Source: Lachnospiraceae bacterium
GTDB taxonomy: Bacteria > Bacillota > Clostridia > Lachnospirales > Lachnospiraceae
Assembly (NCBI GenBank): GCA_017446125.1
Contig: JAFSRL010000127.1
Location: 1 to 5,410, forward strand
Direction of reading: 5' to 3'
DNA: 5,410 nucleotides
Both the position numbers and the translations under genes were made by a program. Shown here piece after piece: positions 1 through 5,410 of the stretch. Every line of letters starts with the position of its first letter. Within the stretch, counting starts at the first letter, position 1. Below the pieces are notes generated by a model. The model was not told the origin of the DNA, did not search any database, and saw only the letters and a program-made list of their open reading frames with translations.

Positions 1-701
1 GAGCTGTAGTCCAACGGATCGTACCAGTCCTCCTCCTTAGGCCTCTCCGGGTCTTCCTCTTCGGGAGAAGGCGCTTCTTCTGTTCCGGGTGCTTCCCCGG
101 GGGCGGAAGAGGCTGTATCTGTGTCTGTCTCTTCGGCTTCGCCGTTCTGAACCTCATCCGAAGCTTCTTCACCGGCCTCCTCGTCAGACGCTTCTTCCGT
201 GTTAACATCCTCACCCGACTCCATCGCCTCGATCTCTTCCTGTCTTGCGAGCGCCTCTTCTCTCGTAAGCACATTGTAGGTTGTCTTAACGGCGATGACG
301 CCGCCAAGCTTACAGGGCTGGAAATTGCCGTAGTTTGCGTGCCTGCCCTCGGGAACCGGCAGGTCATAGGCATCCATCACCTCGCCGCTTGTACTCAAAC
401 GATACAGCTTCGTATAAGACAGATGCGTCTCTTCGTCATAGACAGAACCGCTTGTGTACAGATTCGTCCCGTCGTACACCATCTGATAAACATCCCGAAG
501 ACCCTCGTCTCCCTTTAAGGACATCACCTCGTCCTTGAACACATACTGCTTTGCTTCTTCCGGCATGGTTCCGGACGTGTTGTTGCCGCTTGACGCGCCG
601 CCGCTGTTAGAACCCGATGCGCCCTCTTCGTTCCTGCCGCAGGCGGAAATGCCCGCAAGCATCGTCATCAACAAAACCACTGCTACCATTTTCTTTTTCA
701 T
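1..701 (-). CDS. Secreted lipoprotein with acidic low-complexity insert, 3' end beyond window
   Basis: Only the first 233 codons are visible and the gene continues past the left edge. The N-terminus is a clear lipoprotein signal: Lys at residues 2-4, a hydrophobic core at about 5-17, and the lipobox I-S-A-C with Cys21 as the lipidation site. A Ser/Gly/Asn-rich linker follows (about 28-45). Residues 66-118 (VYDGTNLYTSG, then TKLYRLSTSGEVMDAYDLP) resemble one blade of a beta-propeller of the kind seen in secreted Clostridia proteins; this is a weak similarity by eye. Residues 148-227 form a strongly acidic Glu/Asp/Ala/Pro/Ser stretch in which EEASDE occurs twice. The ATG at 701 is chosen because GAGGTGG lies 3 nt upstream. 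An in-frame ATG at 713 would add MRWK. It is the fifth gene of the operon, after the repeat at 708-750. It could be the surface or solute-binding partner of the permeases, but no binding-protein fold is visible. Function unknown. Confidence 0.85.
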   Translation of the reverse strand, partial: MKKKMVAVVLLMTMLAGISACGRNEEGASGSNSGGASSGNNTSGTMPEEAKQYVFKDEVMSLKGDEGLRDVYQMVYDGTNLYTSGSVYDEETHLSYTKLYRLSTSGEVMDAYDLPVPEGRHANYGNFQPCKLGGVIAVKTTYNVLTREEALARQEEIEAMESGEDVNTEEASDEEAGEEASDEVQNGEAEETDTDTASSAPGEAPGTEEAPSPEEEDPERPKEEDWYDPLDYS

Positions 702-704
702 CTT

Positions 705-711
705 CCACCTC
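705..711 (-). promoter_or_regulatory. Ribosome binding site of the lipoprotein gene, overlapping the repeat edge
   Basis: The minus strand reads GAGGTGG, then AAG, then the ATG at 701. This is a strong Shine-Dalgarno sequence with short spacing, and it decides the start at 701 over the in-frame ATG at 713. Its first half lies in the terminal bases of the palindromic repeat at 708-750, so translation of the lipoprotein may depend on how the repeat folds in the transcript. Confidence 0.6.
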
Positions 712-750
712 ATCCGCCCCTTCGGGGCACCTTCTCCTCAAGGAGAAGGT
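708..750. repeat. Double-hairpin intercistronic palindromic repeat (REP-like)
   Basis: On the plus strand the element begins CCTCATCCG and contains two perfect stem-loops. GCCCC/GGGGC (716-720 and 724-728) closes a 3-nt loop, and ACCTTCTCC/GGAGAAGGT (729-737 and 742-750) closes the loop TCAA. From memory, short elements with a CCTCATCCG edge and a CCTTCTCC-TCAA-GGAGAAGG hairpin are scattered between genes in gut Clostridia; I cannot search for that here. It fills most of the 56-bp gap between the MacB-like gene and the lipoprotein gene. In the direction of transcription no U-run follows either hairpin, so it is not a typical intrinsic terminator. It could instead stabilise or process the mRNA, set the expression ratio of the two genes, or simply be a mobile relic. 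Confidence 0.7.
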
Positions 751-757
751 TTTCACC

Positions 758-1897
758 TTAAAAATACTTCCACTTTTCTTTATATGCTTTCCTACGGGCC
801 TGAAGGTCATACACGAAAATGCGCGATGACTCATACAGCCCGGCTGCTGTCCATTTCTTGTGACGGTAACCGTTGACGATCATCTCCGTTAAGAGAATCA
901 CGGCGGCCGCCAAAAATACAATTTGGAAAACAAAGCAAAGCGCCAAAACATCCTCCCAGCCGCGCGCTAAGTTCTCCCAATAAGGGTATGCAGTCTGCGA
1001 CGGCTGCATGCTGCGTGTGCCGAAGGACGTTGCGACCGCATACAGCGACGGATAAGAAAACCGCCGGCTGTTATCGACCACAATCATGCTTTCCGCAGAA
1101 ACGCCCATCTTCTCCGTGACAAGCTGCTTCGCAAAGCCCTTGACCGGCTCCGGCATCAACAGCTCCAGCGTCTGCATCGAAGCGCTTTCGCTTCCCGTGC
1201 CTTCCTCAGACATGGTGCCCGTCCGGAATCCCGTGCCGTAGCGCGACATGGAATCAAAGGTCAAGTAGACCATGCTGCCGTTTAAACCGGCGGCCTCCGC
1301 CAAGTGTCCCGTTTCGCTTCGGACAACACCCGCAACGAAGTGGGGCACGGAATCGATGTAGACCGTCTGTCCCGCGATGTTATTTCCGCCGAACAACTGC
1401 CAGGCGCTGTTCTCATCCAGAATCACGGCATCCTGCATCAGCATGTCATCCGAGAAGAAGGAGCCGGAAACAAGCTGTACCGGATGAAACGTAAAGAAGT
1501 CACCGCCGCAGCCGATTGCGGGTAGCGTCACCGTCCGTGTGCCCGCGCTTAAGGAAACCGTCCCGATGGTCGAGTAGCAGTAATTGATTTTCACCGCACC
1601 CTCTTCATCCGCTTCGATCGAAGCTTCCGTCAACGCGTTGTCGAGGTTGTATAGCAGCTCTTTGATGCGGTCTCCCGTGACGTTCGCGTCCTGTTTAAAA
1701 AAGCAACTGATCTGTGCGCTTCCGCCCCCAGGCGTCCACCGCGCCGCCGCATTCTGATCGTGGAGCTCACTCATCCGGCTGCTCATATACAACCGGATTG
1801 CAAATACAACCAGCAAACAACCGCAGGCCACCGCCAGCTTGATGATGGTCTTTTTTGAAAATATGGTTTTTATTCTGTCAACAGATAATTTCTTCAA
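758..1897 (-). CDS. MacB-like periplasmic-core-domain membrane protein with reduced FtsX part
   Basis: This 379-residue protein has a basic N-terminus, one membrane segment at about 18-38, a large extracytoplasmic region at about 40-312, a second membrane segment at about 315-342 and a basic cytoplasmic tail. Residues 134-192 (HPVQLVSGSFF, then AVILDENSAWQLFGG, AGQTVYI and FVAGVV) match the pattern of MacB-type core domains of ABC exporters: a 'gr.f' segment, an 'A..lfG' segment, then 'Gq.i.i....y.V.GV'. A standard MacB/FtsX permease has four membrane segments and an ERTREIG-like cytoplasmic motif. Here only one C-terminal segment is present and that motif is absent, so this is a reduced or specialised relative rather than a complete permease. 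No ATPase gene adjoins it. The start is TTG, 1 nt after the adaptor stop codon. The first Met is residue 38, beyond the first membrane segment, so TTG is preferred; its ribosome binding site (GGGAA) is weak, which suggests translational coupling. Partner of the adjacent adaptor by context; substrate unknown. Confidence 0.85.
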   Translation of the reverse strand: MKKLSVDRIKTIFSKKTIIKLAVACGCLLVVFAIRLYMSSRMSELHDQNAAARWTPGGGSAQISCFFKQDANVTGDRIKELLYNLDNALTEASIEADEEGAVKINYCYSTIGTVSLSAGTRTVTLPAIGCGGDFFTFHPVQLVSGSFFSDDMLMQDAVILDENSAWQLFGGNNIAGQTVYIDSVPHFVAGVVRSETGHLAEAAGLNGSMVYLTFDSMSRYGTGFRTGTMSEEGTGSESASMQTLELLMPEPVKGFAKQLVTEKMGVSAESMIVVDNSRRFSYPSLYAVATSFGTRSMQPSQTAYPYWENLARGWEDVLALCFVFQIVFLAAAVILLTEMIVNGYRHKKWTAAGLYESSRIFVYDLQARRKAYKEKWKYF

Positions 1898-1898
1898 C

Positions 1899-3467
1899 TT
1901 ACAAATTCCCGCTCGCGAGCCGCACCTGATCGCCTGCCTTCACCGGCTTCGACGTCGTCGTAATCACATACTCATACCCCTGCAGGGTCCCCGAAATCGC
2001 GCTCCTCGTATCGTCGGACGCAACAACCTCCACGTCGACGCGCCGTGCGATATAGCGGTTCGACAACGGCGTCGCCTTGCTTTCGACAATCAGGATAAAC
2101 TTTCCGTTGTTGTCCTCACGGATTGCCGCATTGGGCACCGTCATGTCATACCTAAGGGCTGCCTCTCCCATGACAAGAGAAACGCTCTGACCCGCCTGAA
2201 CCTCCGGCGAGACAATCGTAAACGTCAGCTCCTTCTTGCCGGCGGGATCCGTCGTATCGTTTTTGATGGCGGACAACGTCGCCTTGAACTCGTTGTAATA
2301 CCAGCGGTTCTGCGGGTCCGCGGCGTCCCCGACCTTTAGCTTTCTTGCCTGCTCGTTGGTCACGGAGAACTTCACGGTCATCGCCTTACCGTCCACCTGG
2401 ATGACCGCAGCCGCTTCCTCCGGCTTCGTGGTCTCTCCCGCAACATAGGAAAGACTCGTCACGGTACCGTCCACGGGCGCAACGATGGTGGAACCGGTCG
2501 ACTTCTCACGAAGCTTCGCAATCTCCTCCTGCTTCTTTGTGATGGAATCCCGCTGCGCGGTTAAGGAGATTTCCTTCGCGATTGCCGTAACCAGCTCCTC
2601 CTTTTCCGCCTTTACCTTGTCGTAGATCGCGGTCGCATCATCGAGCACGCGCTTTGCCTTCACCATCCGTTCCTGATAGGAAATGTCAATCTGGTTGCCG
2701 TAGGTGGTCAGCTCCGTCTGGTCCCTGTTCAATTCCGCCAGGCGGATGCTCAATTCCTCCAAACGCTCCGTGTCGCCCGCAGCCGTCGCCTCCGCCTGCT
2801 GGACGCCGATGTTTGCAATCTCATACGCGGGTGAAGCGGCATTGTATGCATTCTTATAGCTGTCCGTTTCCCGGTAGTCCTCGTAATTGTCCCAGATGAC
2901 CTGCGCCTGCTCCTTGACGCTCTCCGCCAGGTCAAACCGTTCGGTCACGTCCTTTAACATCGCCTGGTACTCGTCCATGCTTGTCACTTCTCCGGCGCGG
3001 ACACTCGTGATGACCTCATTCGGCACATCGCCGGCAAAGAGGGCGGTTTCATACGCAACCTTCAATTCCGAAAGCTCGTTTAAGGCATTCGTCAGCTCCG
3101 TCGATTCCACGTCCTCCAAAACATAAAGGATGTCATCCTTTTTCACGTGGTCGCCCTGCTTCACCGCGACGGAAGCAATCTTGCGCGTTTCGGAAACCGT
3201 GACGTTGTACGGATCGTCCGCGTTCACCGTTCCGGTGCCGCGTACCTGCGGCGAGATTTCGCCGGACTCCACGTACTGCGTCGCGACTTCGGCAAGCGAA
3301 TAATTCATGATGGTGTTTGAGAAAAACGTCAAAACCAGCATCAACGCAAGAAAGATGATTGCGGCGTTCTTTACCCGGTCCTTGCGTTTGCGGGTCTTTT
3401 CGTAATCCCTTGCCTCCTGCGTTACTTCCACCAATTCCTGTTTGTTTTCTGTCTTCTTTGTATCCAT
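1899..3467 (-). CDS. HlyD/MacA-family membrane-fusion (adaptor) protein
   Basis: The 522-residue protein has a charged cytoplasmic N-terminus (1-33), a single membrane anchor at about 34-53 and a long extracytoplasmic region. The first biotinyl-lipoyl half-motif lies at about 75-119 (VRGTGTVNA, then IASVAVKQGDHVKKDDILYVLED). Residues 120-325 are a charged, heptad-like helical hairpin. The second lipoyl half follows at about 326-358 (STIVAPVDGTVTSLSYVAGE). Beta-barrel and membrane-proximal segments run from about 362 to the end, closing with YVITTTSKPVKAGDQVRL. This is the standard order in MacA/HlyD adaptors, which join an inner-membrane transporter to extracytoplasmic partners. In a monoderm cell there is no outer-membrane channel to meet, so it probably docks on the MacB-like neighbour. 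AGGAAG lies 7 nt before the ATG. The gap to the upstream permease is 24 nt, and the next gene starts 1 nt after this one ends. Confidence 0.93.
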   Translation of the reverse strand: MDTKKTENKQELVEVTQEARDYEKTRKRKDRVKNAAIIFLALMLVLTFFSNTIMNYSLAEVATQYVESGEISPQVRGTGTVNADDPYNVTVSETRKIASVAVKQGDHVKKDDILYVLEDVESTELTNALNELSELKVAYETALFAGDVPNEVITSVRAGEVTSMDEYQAMLKDVTERFDLAESVKEQAQVIWDNYEDYRETDSYKNAYNAASPAYEIANIGVQQAEATAAGDTERLEELSIRLAELNRDQTELTTYGNQIDISYQERMVKAKRVLDDATAIYDKVKAEKEELVTAIAKEISLTAQRDSITKKQEEIAKLREKSTGSTIVAPVDGTVTSLSYVAGETTKPEEAAAVIQVDGKAMTVKFSVTNEQARKLKVGDAADPQNRWYYNEFKATLSAIKNDTTDPAGKKELTFTIVSPEVQAGQSVSLVMGEAALRYDMTVPNAAIREDNNGKFILIVESKATPLSNRYIARRVDVEVVASDDTRSAISGTLQGYEYVITTTSKPVKAGDQVRLASGNL

Positions 3468-3491
3468 CCCCTTACTTCCTTTCCAAACGTA

Positions 3492-4394
3492 TCAGCCCTT
3501 GATACCACCCTGGTACGTGATGCCTTCCACCAGATAATCCTCTCCGTACCGGAACAGCAATAGCGGCGGAATCATGTAAATGACCGCGACCGCAAACGCC
3601 AGTGAAATCTCTCCTGAATTGATCTTACTCAAAAATACCGAAAGCGGATGCATCTCCTCATCGTTCAATAAAATGAGCGGTTGCTCCACCATGTTCCAAT
3701 AATCGATGAACAGCAAAATCGCGATGGAGAACAGACCGTTCTTGCAAAGCGGCATGCAGATTTTTGAAAAGATCTGCCACTCCGTCGCGCCGTCAATCTC
3801 CGCGGCTTCAATGACGGACACCGGAATCCGCTTGAAATACTTCGTCAGCAAAAAGACCGCAAACGGCGAAAAGATGCCGGGCAGCCAAATCGCCCACCTG
3901 GTATTCAAAATGTGCAGCCAGTTCGACACTAAAAAGTTGGGCACCAGCGTCACCTGATAAGGCGTGAGCATCAGGATGATGTAAGCAAAAAAGATACCCG
4001 TCTTCACCTTTCCGGAGCACCTTGCGAAGCCGTACGCCGCAAGGGAGGCAATCACCAGCTGGAACACCACGATGGGCACCACGTAGATCACCGAATTCCA
4101 GAACTTGAACAGATACTCCGGGCTCTTGATGAGGACATTGATGTACTGCGTGAAGCTCACCATGTCCGGAATGAATTTCAGGGTCACGGTCTTTTCGATG
4201 AAGGCGCGCCCGCCCCGCTCTCCGGTCGCAAAGACGGCGCCGTAGTTTGCGTTGATTTCCGACGCGGACATGAAGGAATTCGTGATGGTCAAGATGATGG
4301 GCAGCAAAAACAGCGCCGCAAAGAATGCCGCGATGAGCGTGCCTGTTCCGATGTGAATCCGCTCGCGGAATTTGACCTTCTTATCCTTTACCAT
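3492..4394 (-). CDS. ABC sugar-importer permease, MalG/UgpE type
   Basis: This 300-residue inner-membrane permease belongs to the binding-protein-dependent transport (BPD_transp_1) family, carbohydrate CUT1 branch. It has about six membrane segments, near residues 17-40, 101-125, 132-155, 168-184, 219-240 and 265-282. The cytoplasmic EAA loop that contacts the ATPase is seen at about 195-214 as EAAEIDGATEWQIFSKI, close to the family pattern EAA..DGA....F. The length is slightly above the usual 270-290 because of the loop after the first membrane segment. The ATG lies 3 nt after the stop of the preceding permease gene, with GAGG inside that gene's last codons, so the two are translationally linked and should form a heterodimer. 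The substrate cannot be named from sequence. No ATPase is encoded nearby; many Bacillota share one MsmX-like ATPase among several CUT1 importers. Confidence 0.95.
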   Translation of the reverse strand: MVKDKKVKFRERIHIGTGTLIAAFFAALFLLPIILTITNSFMSASEINANYGAVFATGERGGRAFIEKTVTLKFIPDMVSFTQYINVLIKSPEYLFKFWNSVIYVVPIVVFQLVIASLAAYGFARCSGKVKTGIFFAYIILMLTPYQVTLVPNFLVSNWLHILNTRWAIWLPGIFSPFAVFLLTKYFKRIPVSVIEAAEIDGATEWQIFSKICMPLCKNGLFSIAILLFIDYWNMVEQPLILLNDEEMHPLSVFLSKINSGEISLAFAVAVIYMIPPLLLFRYGEDYLVEGITYQGGIKG

Positions 4395-4397
4395 GTC

Positions 4398-5324
4398 CTA
4401 CGATTCCTCGATGTCACGTCCGAACCGATCCTCCGACACAAAGAGCACACCGATGATGATGATCATTGCAATGCACATGATGACGGCGGCCGCCGAAAGC
4501 TTCTGGTAGTCCAGTGACTGGAACGTATTGTTCATAAAATGCTGCAGCATATAAAGCGAGTCGTACGGGTACGCGCCCGCCATCAAATAAATCTCGCGGA
4601 ATACCTTGAATGAATTAATGAGCGACATAATCGTGACGAATAAAATCGTGGGCGATAAGTATCTTAGCTTGATGTGGTAAAACACCTGCCAGGGGGTCGC
4701 GCCCTCCATCGTCGCCACCTCGATTAAGTCGTAGGGCACGCTCGAAAGCGACGCCATAAACAGAATCATGTTATAGCCTAAGTTCTTCCATAAAAACAAT
4801 AAGACAATGACGATTGCCGCCTTGTCCGATTTCAACCAGTCCACCTTCTGCGTGCCAAAGATCGCGGTCATCTCATTCACAAGTCCGTTGAAGTGAAACA
4901 GCACCTGCCAGATGAGAACGACCGACGCAATGGGCACCATCATGGGGCTCAAAAAGAAGGTGCGGAACTTGCTCTTGAACGGAATCTTTGACTCCATGAC
5001 CACCGCCAGAAGTAACGACAGCACAACCGCCAGGGGCACCGCAATCAGGGAAAAGAAGAAGGTGTTCTTCGCGGCCTGCCGGAAGGCGGCGTTGCCAAAG
5101 ACACGCACATAGTTCTCGAACCCGACAAAGGTCTTCTGCACGGGATTATTCACCATGGAATAATAGATCACCACAAAAAACGGTACGATAAAAAACACCA
5201 ATACCCCCAGAAGGCTCGGCGATAAAAACACCCACGAAAGGAGCCGCTCGCTCCGGCTCCTTTTGGTCTGTTCCGATAGATGATTCTTATAAAGTTGCAG
5301 CTTTTCCTTCAACAACGTTATCAA
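4398..5324 (-). CDS. ABC sugar-importer permease, MalF/UgpA type
   Basis: This 308-residue permease is the first gene of the operon and the partner of the MalG-type gene that follows. It has a basic cytoplasmic N-terminus of about 28 residues and then membrane segments near 29-55 (FLSPSLLGVLVFFIVPFF, typical of the UgpA/LacF branch), 88-110, 125-147, 168-191, 224-245 and 276-297. The EAA loop is at about 201-221 (EVATMEGATPWQVFYHI), with Val and Glu in place of the commonest Ala and Asp. No ATG lies between the in-frame upstream stop codon and the coding region, so the start must be TTG. TTG at 5324 gives the longest form, but the AGG beside it has no spacing. TTG at 5315 or 5312 would place that AGG 9 or 12 nt upstream and may be the true start. 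The stop is TAG. Sugar class or glycoside substrate unknown. Confidence 0.94.
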   Translation of the reverse strand: MITLLKEKLQLYKNHLSEQTKRSRSERLLSWVFLSPSLLGVLVFFIVPFFVVIYYSMVNNPVQKTFVGFENYVRVFGNAAFRQAAKNTFFFSLIAVPLAVVLSLLLAVVMESKIPFKSKFRTFFLSPMMVPIASVVLIWQVLFHFNGLVNEMTAIFGTQKVDWLKSDKAAIVIVLLFLWKNLGYNMILFMASLSSVPYDLIEVATMEGATPWQVFYHIKLRYLSPTILFVTIMSLINSFKVFREIYLMAGAYPYDSLYMLQHFMNNTFQSLDYQKLSAAAVIMCIAMIIIIGVLFVSEDRFGRDIEES

Positions 5325-5328
5325 CCTA

Positions 5329-5342
5329 TGTGTACTAACACA
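5329..5342. promoter_or_regulatory. Small dyad in the 5' leader, possible second operator
   Basis: The minus strand reads TGTGT, TAGT, ACACA: a perfect 5-bp inverted repeat with a 4-bp centre, placed between the predicted transcription start and the TTG start codon. Such a short dyad can occur by chance, so this is only a candidate protein-binding site or small leader hairpin. Confidence 0.2.
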
Positions 5343-5356
5343 ACTAATACAGTCTT

Positions 5357-5385
5357 ATGTTACACCTAATTTTTTTGGGTGTCAA
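5357..5385 (-). promoter_or_regulatory. Sigma-A-type promoter of the permease operon
   Basis: On the minus strand a perfect -35 hexamer TTGACA (5385-5380) is followed after exactly 17 bp by TAACAT (5362-5357), which matches the -10 consensus at 4 of 6 positions. The spacer contains a run of seven A. Transcription should start near 5350, giving a leader of about 25 nt before the TTG at 5324. The position, directly before the first gene of five collinear genes, supports it as the operon promoter. Confidence 0.7.
5362..5382. promoter_or_regulatory. Candidate operator: inverted repeat across the promoter spacer
   Basis: On the plus strand ACACCTAA (5362-5369) and TTGGGTGT (5375-5382) form an inverted repeat with 7 of 8 complementary positions and a 5-bp T spacer. 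It covers the last three bases of the -35 hexamer, the whole spacer and the first base of the -10 hexamer, so a dimeric regulator bound there would block or remodel the promoter. The regulator family cannot be named, and no regulator gene is in the window. The poly-T centre could also suggest a weak terminator hairpin of an upstream gene, but the T-run is in the loop rather than after the stem. Confidence 0.45.
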
Positions 5386-5410
5386 TACCGTGAGTCAGGG
5401 GGACGGGTAC

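Noticed and set aside
148..260. Direct repeats coding for the acidic stretch as a DNA repeat array
   Set aside because: The similarity is mainly GAA/GAG codon bias plus one short EEASDE duplication, with no regular period.
716..753. Hairpins followed by TTTT as a rho-independent terminator
   Set aside because: The short T-run follows the stem only on the plus strand, where no gene is transcribed. On the minus strand, the direction of the operon, no U-run follows either stem, and a good ribosome binding site comes next.
535..876. 113-codon plus-strand open frame and the overlapping 70- and 75-codon frames
   Set aside because: They run through the signal peptide region of the lipoprotein and the palindromic repeat on the wrong strand or frame, and have no domain.
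758..1897. Pseudogene call for the MacB-like gene because of its missing membrane segments
   Set aside because: The frame is open throughout with no frameshift, it has a membrane-plausible C-terminus with a basic tail, and it is tightly packed after the adaptor. Only 56 bp follow before the next start, with no FtsX remnant in them.
1839..2339. 166-codon plus-strand open frame
   Set aside because: It lies antisense to the adaptor and the start of the MacB-like gene, is rich in Arg and His as expected for a shadow of a GC-biased frame, and shows no domain.
5386..5410. G-rich edge sequence (GTCAGGGGGACGGGT) as a mobile-element or REP end
   Set aside because: It resembles short repeats I recall from Clostridia, but only 25 bases are visible with no partner repeat, so it cannot be supported.

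Overview
The window looks like a chromosomal operon from a Gram-positive gut-type Clostridia bacterium, probably Lachnospiraceae-like. This is an inference from moderate GC, a Bacillota-style lipoprotein signal, MalF/MalG-type sugar permeases and an intercistronic palindromic repeat of a style I associate with gut Clostridia. No rRNA, tRNA or marker gene fixes the taxon.

All five genes are on the minus strand, so transcription runs from right to left. A sigma-A-like promoter (5357-5385) with an inverted repeat lying across its spacer sits just upstream of the first gene. Then follow: an ABC sugar-importer permease of the MalF/UgpA type (5324-4398, TTG start); its MalG/UgpE-type partner (4394-3492, 3 bp later); a membrane-anchored HlyD/MacA-type adaptor with a long central coiled coil (3467-1899); a MacB-like extracytoplasmic-domain protein with only two membrane segments (1897-758, TTG start, 1 bp gap); a 56-bp gap holding a double-hairpin repeat; and the first 233 codons of a lipoprotein that runs off the left edge (701-1). 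The 25 bases at 5386-5410, upstream of the promoter, hold no gene I can support. No gap between genes exceeds 60 bases.

The unusual point is the combination. Two permeases of a binding-protein-dependent sugar importer are co-transcribed, by layout, with an adaptor and a MacB-like protein of the kind normally found in efflux or lipoprotein-export (MacAB/LolCDE-like) machines. The window contains no ATPase and no recognisable complete solute-binding protein. The importer may borrow a shared MsmX-type ATPase, and the lipoprotein at the left edge may act as the surface partner. I infer a single envelope assembly in which the adaptor and the MacB-like protein form an extracytoplasmic scaffold for the permeases or the lipoprotein. 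The sequence alone does not prove this.
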